Below are positions 46,372 through 56,727 of a stretch of 64,000 bases of DNA, piece after piece. The DNA lies in NCBI RefSeq assembly GCF_020535565.1, contig NZ_CP084758.1, forward strand, positions 4,353,001 through 4,417,000, in the 5' to 3' direction. The translations under genes and the position numbers were made by a program. Every line of letters begins with the position of its first letter. Position 1 is the first letter of the stretch. The notes beneath the pieces are model-generated. The model was not told the origin of the DNA, ran no database searches, and saw nothing but the letters and a program-made list of their open reading frames with translations. Source of the stretch: Shinella sp. XGS7 (GTDB lineage Bacteria > Pseudomonadota > Gammaproteobacteria > Burkholderiales > Burkholderiaceae_C).

Positions 46372-46644
46372 ATGGCACGCACCGTGCAATGCGTTTATCT
46401 GAAGAAGGAAGGCGAAGGCCTGGACTTTCCCGTCTACCCGGGCGAACTGGGCAAGCGCATTTACGACAACGTCAGCAAGGAAGCCTGGGCCCAGTGGCTC
46501 AAGCACCAGACCATGCTGGTGAATGAAAACCGCCTGAACCTGGCCGACCAGCGCGCCCGCCAGTATCTGGTGCGCCAGATGGAGCAGTTCTTCTTCGGCG
46601 GCGGCGCCGAGCAGCCGGCGGGTTATGTCCCGCCGAGCGAGTGA
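46372..46644 (+). CDS. yggX: Fe(2+)-trafficking protein YggX
   Basis: Small cytoplasmic protein of 90 residues involved in iron trafficking and protection of iron-sulfur clusters from oxidation. Family text: [36 protein letters not shown] and [16 protein letters not shown]. The single reactive cysteine is Cys7. The ATG follows GAGGTT. A strong terminator follows, and the next gene binds ferric iron, though it is separately transcribed. Confidence 0.96.
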   Translation: MARTVQCVYLKKEGEGLDFPVYPGELGKRIYDNVSKEAWAQWLKHQTMLVNENRLNLADQRARQYLVRQMEQFFFGGGAEQPAGYVPPSE

Positions 46645-46692
46645 AGCGCACACGATAGCGCCGCGCGGGAATCGCACAGGCGACGGAGCACA

Positions 46693-46735
46693 CGGGCTGA
46701 TGAGCCGCGATGCGGCCCCTCAGCCCGCTTTTTTT
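46693..46735 (+). terminator. Intrinsic terminator of yggX
   Basis: Outer stem CGGGCTGA/TCAGCCCG (46693-46700 with 46720-46727), inner stem GCCGC/GCGGC, then seven T. Confidence 0.88.
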
Positions 46736-46766
46736 GGCCTAGCCCAAAGGCCTGATATCACGGGGC

Positions 46767-46799
46767 AGCCGGCGCCAAATCCTTGCGTCAGCGCCGGCT
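46767..46799. repeat. 9-bp hairpin upstream of the ferric-iron binding protein gene
   Basis: AGCCGGCGC (46767-46775) with GCGCCGGCT (46791-46799), 67 bp before the ATG. It is followed by an AT-rich stretch containing AATAGTTCTTGTTAAG, where a promoter and possibly a Fur site would be expected; no clear Fur box can be shown. Confidence 0.45.
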
Positions 46800-46866
46800 T
46801 AAACGGGAATAGTTCTTGTTAAGCTTACACTCCCCTCACCTCTCTTCTGAAGGCTTTGGAGACCCC

Positions 46867-47913
46867 ATGCGAATTTCCCGACTCGTCAAAACGCTGTGTG
46901 CGACTGGCCTGCTGGCCGGCCTGGCCGGTACCTCTCTGGCCCAGGAGCAGGTGCTGAACCTGTACTCGGCCCGCCACTATCAGACCGACGAAGCGCTGTA
47001 CGCCAATTTCACCAAGGCCACCGGCATCCGCATCAACCGCGTGGACACCGATGACGCCGGCCTGGTGGCCCGTCTCAAGAGCGAGGGCTCGTCCAGCCCC
47101 GCCGATGTGATCCTGCTGGTGGACGCCGCCCGCCTCTGGCAGGCCGAGCGCGACGGCCTGTTCGCCCCGGTCAAGTCCGCCGTGCTGGAGCAGCGCATCC
47201 CCGCCCATCTGCGGGCCACCGACAAGGGCCAGGGCTCCGACTGGTTCGGCTTCTCCACCCGTGCCCGCATCGTGGTCTACAACAAGCTCAGCGTGAAGCG
47301 GGAGGATGTGGACACCTACGAGGAGCTGGCCGACCCGAAGAACAAGGGCAAGGTCTGCCTGCGCAGCGGCTCCCACCCCTATAACCTCTCGCTGTTCGGC
47401 GCCATGTACGAGCACATGGGTGCCGAGCGCACCGAGGCCTGGCTCAAGGGCATCGTCGCCAATATGGCCCGCGCGCCCAAGGGCGGTGATACCGATCAGA
47501 TCAAGGCGGCCGCCAGCGGTGAATGCCAGATCGCCGTCACCAACAGCTACTACCTGGCCCGCATGATGCGCTCGGACAAGCCCGAGGACCGCGCCGTGGT
47601 GGAGCGCCTGGGCGTGGTGTTCCCCAACCAGCAGAGCTGGGGCACGCACATGAATATCGCCGGCGGCGCGATGGCCAAGCACGCCAAGAACCGCGACAAC
47701 GCGGTCAAATTCCTGGAGTACCTGAGCTCGCCGGAAGCGCAAATCTATTTCGCCAACGGCAATAACGAATGGCCGGTGGTGGCCGGCGTCAAGGTGCCGA
47801 ATCCGGCCCTCGATGCCATGGGCAGCTTCAAGAGCGAAACCATCCCGGTTTCTGCGGTCGGCGCCAATCTGCCCAAGGTGCAGCAGCTGCTCGACAAGGT
47901 CGGTTTCAAGTAA
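46867..47913 (+). CDS. Ferric iron ABC transporter substrate-binding protein (FutA/FbpA type)
   Basis: Periplasmic iron-binding protein of 348 residues. A signal peptide ends near GTSLAQ (about 25). The mature start QVLNLYSARHYQTDEALY carries the His-Tyr iron-ligand region of FutA-type proteins, and later tyrosines in TNSYYLARM are the usual ferric ligands. The closing segment VVAGVKVPNPALDAMGSFK is typical. No permease or ATPase genes are adjacent, so it would work with transporter parts encoded elsewhere. Regulation by iron is expected but no certain Fur box is visible. Confidence 0.93.
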   Translation: MRISRLVKTLCATGLLAGLAGTSLAQEQVLNLYSARHYQTDEALYANFTKATGIRINRVDTDDAGLVARLKSEGSSSPADVILLVDAARLWQAERDGLFAPVKSAVLEQRIPAHLRATDKGQGSDWFGFSTRARIVVYNKLSVKREDVDTYEELADPKNKGKVCLRSGSHPYNLSLFGAMYEHMGAERTEAWLKGIVANMARAPKGGDTDQIKAAASGECQIAVTNSYYLARMMRSDKPEDRAVVERLGVVFPNQQSWGTHMNIAGGAMAKHAKNRDNAVKFLEYLSSPEAQIYFANGNNEWPVVAGVKVPNPALDAMGSFKSETIPVSAVGANLPKVQQLLDKVGFK

Positions 47914-47927
47914 TCCCGGCACCATCC

Positions 47928-47956
47928 GGACTCGCCGCTATTTGTGTGGCGAGTCC
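47928..47956 (+). terminator. Hairpin after the iron-binding protein gene
   Basis: Perfect 9-bp stem GGACTCGCC/GGCGAGTCC with an 11-base loop, 14 bp after the stop. Weak T content. Confidence 0.5.
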
Positions 47957-48116
47957 GCATCAATATCCGCGAAAGCCCGGGATGGGCTTTTGGCGGGTAT
48001 ATTGCATCCAGCCCCCGGCTGTGCGCATAATCCTCGCCAGGGAGTTTTCGAGGCCGCTGTCATATTGATCTGCCGGCGGCCGGACTTGAACCTGAAACCA
48101 CTGAGGAATTGCAACA

Positions 48117-48416
48117 ATGGCAGCAACTCTCAAAGACCTTCTGGCCCAGCGGGCCGCGCTTGATGAGCAGATTGCTCAAACCAAGGAACGCGAGCACAGC
48201 GACGCCATTGCCAAGGTCAAGAGCCTGATGTCGGAATATGGCCTGACCCTGGCCGATCTGAGCAGCCGCCCGGCCAAGTCGGGCAAGACCTCCAAGGTGG
48301 CGGTGAAATATCGCAATCAGGCCACCGGTGAAACCTGGAGCGGTCGCGGCCTGCAACCCAAGTGGCTGAAGGCGGCCATCGCCGGCGGTGCCAAGCTGGA
48401 AGATTTCCACGTCTGA
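48117..48416 (+). CDS. H-NS-family nucleoid-associated protein
   Basis: Small DNA-binding silencer of 99 residues. The N-terminal helix (LKDLLAQRAALDEQIAQTKERE) is the oligomerisation coil. The C-terminal DNA-binding domain contains GETWSGRGLQPKWLKAAI, the betaproteobacterial version of the H-NS minor-groove motif. The ATG follows GAGGA. It is a single-gene unit between two terminators. Which genes it silences is unknown; the AT-richer gaps of this window are plausible sites. Confidence 0.93.
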   Translation: MAATLKDLLAQRAALDEQIAQTKEREHSDAIAKVKSLMSEYGLTLADLSSRPAKSGKTSKVAVKYRNQATGETWSGRGLQPKWLKAAIAGGAKLEDFHV

Positions 48417-48469
48417 ACTGTGGCCGGCCCCGCGCCGGCCAGAACCACAGCGCCCTTCAGCGCGCCCTG

Positions 48470-48504
48470 AAAACCGCCGGCAGGCTCCTGCCCCGGCGGT
48501 TTTT
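48470..48504 (+). terminator. Intrinsic terminator of the H-NS-like gene
   Basis: Stem AAAACCGCCGG/CCGGCGGTTTT with an inner CAGG/CCTG pair, ending in a T-rich tail. Confidence 0.88.
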
Positions 48505-48682
48505 GCTTTTAGGCGTCGCGTCCGCCGACCGCCTCTCGGGATCTACGACATATGTCGCACCGGGTTTTGGAGCCCTTCATCCGCGGGTGTGGGGCGCATA
48601 CCGCAAACGGCCTCAAGCCGGCGCCGCTAATATCGCCCGCCTGAGCCCGGCCGAAGACCGGGCCGGCCCCGCAAGAACCCCC

Positions 48683-50917
48683 ATGCCGCCCGCCGCGCCT
48701 CGCGCGCCCCGCCCTTTCCCCAGTCCCTGGCCTCAGGGCCTGGGCGCTCGCCTGGGCCGGCTTTGGCAGCAGTTGCGAGGCCGGCCGGGCTGGCCCGAGG
48801 CCCTGGATCTGGCCGGACTGGGCATGGCGGACTGGGTGCCGGGCGCCGGCCCGGCCCGGGCCTCGCCGCGCTGGCAGGCCCTGGCTGGTGCGATGCCCGA
48901 GGACTGCGGTCTCGACGACTGGCTGGAGCAGCAGGCCCATCCGCTGGACCGCGCCCGCCTGCGCCCTCTGCTGGATGAGTTCTGCCGCGCGCAGCACGCC
49001 ACCGAGCCGGGCGCAGACTGGCGCGAGCCCCTGCGCCTGAAGCCGCCGGGCGCCAAGGACTGGCACTGGTTCGAGCTGCGACTGCGCTGTGTGCAACGCA
49101 GGCGCGACGGTCGTCCGCGCCGTGTGCTGGCCCTGCTCAGCGACATCCAGTGGCAGCGCGTGGCTGAGGAGCGCCAGCGCATGAGCATCGCCCTGTTCCA
49201 GCATGTGCAGCAGGGCCTGGCCCTGCTGGATGTGCAGGCCCACCGCCTGCTGGATGCCAACCCCGCCTATTTCACCCTGCTGGGCCAGGACCATGAGGCC
49301 CTGGCCGGCCAGGTGGCGGGCCCGCTGGAAGACGCGGTGCTGCGCCGCGCCGGCCACGACCCGGCGCGCCTGCAAGCCCAGCTGGCGAGCGGGCAGGCCT
49401 GGCAGGGACGGGTGAGGCTGCGCCGCGCCGATGGCGAGCTGATCAGCCTGGATCTGAATCTGGCCGCGATTCCCGAACCCGAGGGCGCACCGCGCTATCG
49501 GGTGCTCACCCTCAGTGACCTGACCCTGCAGCTGCGCCAGCAGCAGGCCCTGGAGCGTCAGCACAGCCTGGATCCACAGACCGGCCTGCCCAACACGGCC
49601 GAGTTCCGCCGCCGCCTGGAGCAGGCCCTGCAGGCCAGCCAGCGCGAAGGCTTCGCCCTGTGCGTGGCCTGCCTGGATCTGGACCGCTTCAAGCACCTCA
49701 ACGAGCGGCATGGCCGCGGCCTGGGCGACCGCCTGCTGCTGCAGGTGGCCGAGCGCCTGCAGGGCGCGCTGCGCAGCGGCCGGGAATGGGCGGACGAGCT
49801 GGGGCATCTGGGCGGCGACGAGTTCGGTCTGCTGCTGCGCTGCCGCGATGCCGAGGAGGCCGGCCTGGCCCTGCAGCGCGTGCTCAATGTGCTGCGCGCG
49901 CCCTACCACCTGGCCGGCGTGGCCGAGCCTCTGGACCTGAGCGCCAGCCTGGGCGCCACGCTCTATCCGCGCGACCAGTCGGACGCGGAGACCCTGCTGC
50001 GCCATGCGGCCCATGCGCTCTACCGCGTCAAGCGCTCGGGCCGCAATGCCTACCAGCTCTTCGACACCGAGAAGCGCGCCCGCAGCGATGCCCATGCCCT
50101 GGCCCTGGGCCGCATGCAGGAAGCCCTGGATGCGGGCGAGCTGCGCCTGCACTACCAGCCCAAGGTGGACATGCGCCAGGGCCGGGTGCTGGGCGCAGAA
50201 GCCCTGCTGCGCTGGCACCATCCGGAGCAGGGCTTGCTGGGCCCGGCGCATTTTCTGCCGGTGCTGGAGCGCACCGGCCTGGGCGTGCGCGTGGGCGACT
50301 GGGTGATCGAGCAGGCGCTCAAGCAGTCCAGCCTCTGGCTGGCCCAGGGCCTGACGCTGCGGATCAGCGTCAACGTGGCCGCCCGGCATCTGCAGGCGGA
50401 CGACTTCACCCAGCGCCTGCAGGAGCTGCTGGCCCGCCACCCCGAGGCCCCGCTGGCCGAGCACCTGATGCTGGAGGTGCTGGAATCTGCCGCCCTGGCC
50501 GATATCGAAGCCACCCAGGCCCTGATACGCCGCTGCCGCGCCCTGGGCGTGCGCTTTGCGCTGGATGATTTCGGCACCGGCTACTCCACCCTCACCTATC
50601 TGAAGCGCCTGCCGGTGGACACGCTCAAGATCGACCGCTCCTTTGTGCAGAACATGCTGATCGACGAGCAGGACCATGCCCTGGTCAAGGGCGTGATCGG
50701 TCTGGCCGGGCACTTCGGCTGCAGCGTGGTGGCCGAGGGTGTGGAAAGCGCCGCCCATGCCCGCGCCCTGCTGGCCCTGGGCTGCGACCAGGGTCAGGGC
50801 AATGGCATCGCCCTGCCCATGCCGGCGGCCGAGCTGGCCGACTGGGTGACCCGCTTCCAGGCCAGCCCGGTGCTGTCGGGACGCCCCGAATCCGAGACCG
50901 GGGCCGTCATCCACTAG
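48683..50917 (+). CDS. PAS-GGDEF-EAL cyclic-di-GMP protein
   Basis: 744 residues without transmembrane segments. Two PAS-like regions (about 40-165 and 170-290) precede a GGDEF domain with intact GGDEF at 377-381 and an EAL domain with EALLRW at 506-511, DDFGTGYSTLTYLK and VVAEGVES. Key metal and catalytic residues of both domains are present, so it could make or degrade c-di-GMP. The C-terminal loop reads GNGIALPMPAAEL instead of the usual GYxFSRP. I start at ATG 48683, after the H-NS terminator; an in-frame extension overlapping that gene is rejected. dnaG begins 11 bp later. Confidence 0.92.
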   Translation: MPPAAPRAPRPFPSPWPQGLGARLGRLWQQLRGRPGWPEALDLAGLGMADWVPGAGPARASPRWQALAGAMPEDCGLDDWLEQQAHPLDRARLRPLLDEFCRAQHATEPGADWREPLRLKPPGAKDWHWFELRLRCVQRRRDGRPRRVLALLSDIQWQRVAEERQRMSIALFQHVQQGLALLDVQAHRLLDANPAYFTLLGQDHEALAGQVAGPLEDAVLRRAGHDPARLQAQLASGQAWQGRVRLRRADGELISLDLNLAAIPEPEGAPRYRVLTLSDLTLQLRQQQALERQHSLDPQTGLPNTAEFRRRLEQALQASQREGFALCVACLDLDRFKHLNERHGRGLGDRLLLQVAERLQGALRSGREWADELGHLGGDEFGLLLRCRDAEEAGLALQRVLNVLRAPYHLAGVAEPLDLSASLGATLYPRDQSDAETLLRHAAHALYRVKRSGRNAYQLFDTEKRARSDAHALALGRMQEALDAGELRLHYQPKVDMRQGRVLGAEALLRWHHPEQGLLGPAHFLPVLERTGLGVRVGDWVIEQALKQSSLWLAQGLTLRISVNVAARHLQADDFTQRLQELLARHPEAPLAEHLMLEVLESAALADIEATQALIRRCRALGVRFALDDFGTGYSTLTYLKRLPVDTLKIDRSFVQNMLIDEQDHALVKGVIGLAGHFGCSVVAEGVESAAHARALLALGCDQGQGNGIALPMPAAELADWVTRFQASPVLSGRPESETGAVIH

Positions 50918-50920
50918 ACT
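50915..50920 (+). promoter_or_regulatory. -10 box, probable leaderless promoter of dnaG
   Basis: TAGACT overlaps the stop codon of the GGDEF-EAL gene and ends 7 bases before the dnaG GTG at 50928; no ribosome site is present. Confidence 0.45.
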
Positions 50921-50927
50921 GCGGCCG

Positions 50928-52940
50928 GTGATCCCACCTGGCTTTATCCAAGACCTGCTTGCCCGCGTCGACATCGTCGACGTGGTCGGCCGCCATGTCG
51001 AGCTCAAGAAGGCCGGCATCAACCACAAGGGCCTGTGCCCCTTCCACGGCGAGAAGACGCCCAGCTTCATCGTCAGCCCCACACGCCAGACCTACCACTG
51101 CTTCGGCTGCGGCGTACACGGCAATGCCATCGGCTTCCTGATGGAGCACACCGGCGCCGGCTTCATCGAGGCCGTGGAAGATCTGGCCCAGCAGGTGGGC
51201 ATGCAGGTGCCGCAGGACGAGCGCTCCCCCGCCGAGCGCGAGCGCGCCAAGGCCCAGAAGGCGCGCGAGGCCACGCTCACCGAAACCCTGGCCCGCGCCA
51301 GCGAGCATTACCGCCAGCAGCTCAAGAAGAGCCCGCGGGCCATCGACTACCTCAAGCGCCGCGGCCTCACCGGCCAGATCGCCGCGCGCTTCGCCCTGGG
51401 CTATGCGCCCGAGGGCTGGCGCGGCCTGGCCAGCGCCTTTCCCAGCTATGACGATCCCCTGCTGGCCGAATCGGGCCTGGTGATCACCCAGGGCGAGGAT
51501 GGCGCCGAGCAAAAACGCTACGACCGCTTCCGCGACCGGGTGATGTTCCCCATCCGCAATGTGCAGGGCGAGGTGATCGGCTTCGGCGGCCGGGTGCTGG
51601 ACAAGGGCGAGCCCAAATACCTGAACTCGCCCGAGACCCCGGTCTTCCACAAGGGCCGCGAGCTCTACGGGCTCTACGAGGGCCGCACCGGCCTGCGCCA
51701 GCGCGGCTACGCCCTGGTGGTCGAGGGCTATATGGACGTGGTGGCCCTGGCCCAGCATGGTTTCGGCAATGCCGTGGCCACCCTGGGAACGGCCTGCACG
51801 GCCGAGCATGTGCAGAAGCTCTTCCGCTTCACCGAGTCGGTGGTCTTCAGCTTCGACGGCGACGCCGCCGGCCGCCGCGCCGCCGGCCGGGCCCTGGAAG
51901 CCGCCCTGCCCCATGCCAGCGACACGCGCAGCATCAAATTTCTCTTCCTGCCCGCCGAGCACGACCCCGACTCCTATGTGCGCGAGCTGGGCGCCGAGGC
52001 CTTCGAGCGCTGCGTGGAGCAGGCCGTGCCGCTCTCGCGCCAACTGGTGGAAGCCTCGTCCGAAGGCTGCGATCTGGGCAGCGCCGAGGGCCGCGCCCGC
52101 TTCCTGGCCAATGCCAAGCCCCTGTGGAATGCCCTGCCGGCGGGTCTGCTCAAGCGCCAGCTGCTGGGCGAGCTGGCGCGCCGCGCTCAGTTGCCGGACC
52201 AGGAGCTAATGGATCTGTGGCAGGCGGGCAGCGCCGCCGCCCCGGCCGCCCGCGCGGGTGGGGGCCGCCGCGCCACAGCCGCCGCCGCCGGCCATGGCGA
52301 CTACGACGGCCCGCCGGACTACGACATCCCGCACGGCGACATCCCGGTCTATGAGGACGACTACGCCCCTGCTGGCGAGAGCGCGTCCGCGGCCGAAGCG
52401 CCGCCACGCAAGGCATGGAAGCCCAAGAGCGAGTGGAAGCCCAAGGGCGAATGGAAAGGCGGCAAGGGCGGCTGGAAGCGCCGCGGCGAGTCCGAGGACG
52501 AGACCCAGGGCCTGCCGCGCCGCCAGCCGCTGAGTCCGGCCGACCATGCCCTGCGCATGCTGCTGCTCAACAGCGCCTGGTGGGAGCAGCTCTCCGACCA
52601 GGACCACCAGCTGCTGCATGAGCTGCCCGCGCCGCACGGCGAGCTGATTGCCTGGCTGGAACGCCATCTGGTCAACCATGGCCCCAGTCCCTGGTCCGTG
52701 CTGGAGGCCGCCCTGGCCGAAGACGGTCTGCTGGACAGCGCCCGCCCCCTGGCCAGCGGGGTGCATGGCCCCGAGGAGGCCTTGCTGGAAGAACTGCAGC
52801 ATGTGGTGCGCGGCCTGCGCATTGCCCAGCTCAAGAGCCAGTCACAGACCCTGGCCGCCAGCAACCCGCAGGGGCCGGATCTGGAGCGCTTTCGCGAGAT
52901 TCTGGCCCGCATCCGTGAGCTGGAAGCCACGGGCAGCTAG
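50928..52940 (+). CDS. dnaG: DNA primase
   Basis: Makes RNA primers at the replication fork. It has 670 residues and starts at GTG (MIPPGFIQDLLARVDIVDVV). The zinc-binding domain has CPFHGEKTPSF and YHCFGCGVHG (about 37-65), the Toprim core VVEGYMDVVALAQHG and SFDGDAAGRRAA. After the core a linker rich in Trp, Lys and Gly (about 445-525, KPKSEWKPKGEWKGGKGGW) precedes the helicase-binding C-terminus; the linker is unusually long. It is followed by rpoD, the classic dnaG-rpoD arrangement, but rpoD has its own strong promoter. Confidence 0.96.
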   Translation: MIPPGFIQDLLARVDIVDVVGRHVELKKAGINHKGLCPFHGEKTPSFIVSPTRQTYHCFGCGVHGNAIGFLMEHTGAGFIEAVEDLAQQVGMQVPQDERSPAERERAKAQKAREATLTETLARASEHYRQQLKKSPRAIDYLKRRGLTGQIAARFALGYAPEGWRGLASAFPSYDDPLLAESGLVITQGEDGAEQKRYDRFRDRVMFPIRNVQGEVIGFGGRVLDKGEPKYLNSPETPVFHKGRELYGLYEGRTGLRQRGYALVVEGYMDVVALAQHGFGNAVATLGTACTAEHVQKLFRFTESVVFSFDGDAAGRRAAGRALEAALPHASDTRSIKFLFLPAEHDPDSYVRELGAEAFERCVEQAVPLSRQLVEASSEGCDLGSAEGRARFLANAKPLWNALPAGLLKRQLLGELARRAQLPDQELMDLWQAGSAAAPAARAGGGRRATAAAAGHGDYDGPPDYDIPHGDIPVYEDDYAPAGESASAAEAPPRKAWKPKSEWKPKGEWKGGKGGWKRRGESEDETQGLPRRQPLSPADHALRMLLLNSAWWEQLSDQDHQLLHELPAPHGELIAWLERHLVNHGPSPWSVLEAALAEDGLLDSARPLASGVHGPEEALLEELQHVVRGLRIAQLKSQSQTLAASNPQGPDLERFREILARIRELEATGS

Positions 52941-53271
52941 GGCCGACAACCCGCCCTTTTGACCTTTTCGGGCAAATTGTCGATAATTAAGGGTTTTCGC
53001 GCGCGTCAAGAGTGACGGCAGTGTTCTTCCGGTCCCGGCCACCCAGCGACACTGGGCACCCATATAGCGGGTATTGAGGCCAAATTTTCCGCGAGAGCTG
53101 CAATCTCAAACGTTCACGCCAGCTTGCACGCGCCACGTCCGGCCCACCGCGAAAGCGGTGCCGGGCGCGACCGAGCCACCTGGGCCACGCTTCGCTTGAT
53201 TGCGATGTACGGGGCCCCGGGTGGCTGCCGCATTGCCAAGCTCAGATCGAATCTCCACCGCAAGGACCTGC
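52941..53271 (+). other. 331-bp dnaG-rpoD gap with long rpoD leader
   Basis: Contains the rpoD promoter at its left end, then about 280 bases of leader without a convincing gene. No second clear promoter is visible; a heat-shock-type one cannot be excluded. Confidence 0.6.
52959..52987 (+). promoter_or_regulatory. Sigma-70 promoter of rpoD
   Basis: TTGACC (52959-52964), a 17-base spacer and GATAAT (52982-52987). The best vegetative promoter in the window. Confidence 0.8.
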
Positions 53272-55488
<2,217 letters not shown>

Positions 55489-55529
55489 GGTCTGTCCCAC
55501 TGCCGCGCCGCGGCAGCCCCCCCCCAAGA

Positions 55530-55556
55530 AAGGCCGGCTTCATGCCGGCCTTTTTT
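55530..55556 (+). terminator. Intrinsic terminator of rpoD
   Basis: Stem AAGGCCGGC/GCCGGCCTT (55530-55538 with 55544-55552), then T to 55556. Confidence 0.92.
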
Positions 55557-55705
55557 ATGGCCGAGGTCATGGCCGCGGCGCCCGCGCAACACCCGGCCCC
55601 AGCTCCCCGGACCGCGGGGTACGAGGGCCGCCAAGCGAGCGCAGCACTGGAGGCTGACAGGGTGCCGCGGCTACACTGCAGACCTTTGCAGACTCTCAAG
55701 CGTCC

Positions 55706-56674
55706 ATGACCGACATTCGCGAACGCACCGTGCTATTTGCCGACCTGCGCGGCAGCACGGCGCTGTTCGAGACCCTGGGCAATGCCGAGGCCACCTCGGT
55801 GGTCACCCACACAGTGGGCCTGATCGGCCAGGCCGTGAGCGACTGCGGCGGCAAGCTGGTCAAGACCCTGGGCGACGGGCTGATGGCCGTGTTCGAAGGC
55901 CCGCGCGACGGCATCAAGTCCGCCATGCGCATGCACGAGCTGCTGGAGCGTGTGGTCGCTCGCGGCAAGCAGCATGGCGCCTCGCCGGGCCTGCGCGCCC
56001 TGCGCATGCAGGTGGCCCTGGCCCGAGGCGAGGTCGTGGAGATGGGCGGCGACTGCTTTGGCGACGCCGTCAATGTGGCCGCCCGCCTGCTGGACCATGC
56101 CGGCGACAACGAGACCCTGATCACCGCCGAGGTGCTCTCGGGCCTGCCCAGCACGCTCAAGGCGCGCTTTCGCAGCCTGGACCTGATCTCGGTGCGCGGC
56201 CGGGCCGAGCCCGTGCATGTGCATGTGCTGGACAAGCCCAGCCAGGGCGATGTGGCCGCCACCCAATTCGGCGAAGTGCGCCACACGGCCAGCGAGCCCG
56301 ACGGCATCCGCCTGGTCTGGCTGGACCTGGACCGGGTCTTCGACATCGGTCATATGCCCATCGTGCTGGGCCGCAGCGTGCAGGCCACCTACTGCATCAC
56401 CGACGGCCGCGTCTCCCGCTCCCATGCCCGCATCGACTGGCATGGCGGCACCTTCTCCCTGACCGACCTCAGCTACAACGGCACCTTTGTGCGCTTCGGC
56501 GCGGCCGGCGAGATCCTCAGCCTGCGCCGCGGCAGCTGCACCCTGCATGGCAGCGGCGTGATCGGTCTGGGCGGCCCGCCCACCGATGCGCTGGCGCCCG
56601 TCGTGCACTTCGAGGTGCTGCACTTCGCCGACACCGAGCCGCTGCCGGGTGAGGCCGGCACCAGCCGCGGCTGA
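55706..56674 (+). CDS. Class III nucleotide cyclase with FHA domain
   Basis: 322 residues, soluble. The cyclase domain (about 5-170) has the two metal aspartates in VLFADLRGST and KTLGDGLMAVF and the transition-state Asn/Arg pair in GDAVNVAARLLD. A forkhead-associated domain follows (about 215-305, MPIVLGRSV, VSRSHARIDW, LSYNGTFVRFG), which binds phosphothreonine. Cyclase-FHA fusions couple cyclic nucleotide production to Ser/Thr phosphorylation; the active kinase at 33960 in this window is a possible but unproven partner. ATP versus GTP preference is not clear. hemH follows 53 bp on. Confidence 0.9.
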   Translation: MTDIRERTVLFADLRGSTALFETLGNAEATSVVTHTVGLIGQAVSDCGGKLVKTLGDGLMAVFEGPRDGIKSAMRMHELLERVVARGKQHGASPGLRALRMQVALARGEVVEMGGDCFGDAVNVAARLLDHAGDNETLITAEVLSGLPSTLKARFRSLDLISVRGRAEPVHVHVLDKPSQGDVAATQFGEVRHTASEPDGIRLVWLDLDRVFDIGHMPIVLGRSVQATYCITDGRVSRSHARIDWHGGTFSLTDLSYNGTFVRFGAAGEILSLRRGSCTLHGSGVIGLGGPPTDALAPVVHFEVLHFADTEPLPGEAGTSRG

Positions 56675-56727
56675 GCCCGCGCCCGCTGCCCCCTTCTCTT
56701 CCCTCTACCTCTTCACGTTCCGACTCC

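Noticed and set aside
46800-46830. Fur box before the ferric-iron binding protein gene
   Set aside because: The AT-rich stretch matches the Fur pattern too poorly to claim a site.
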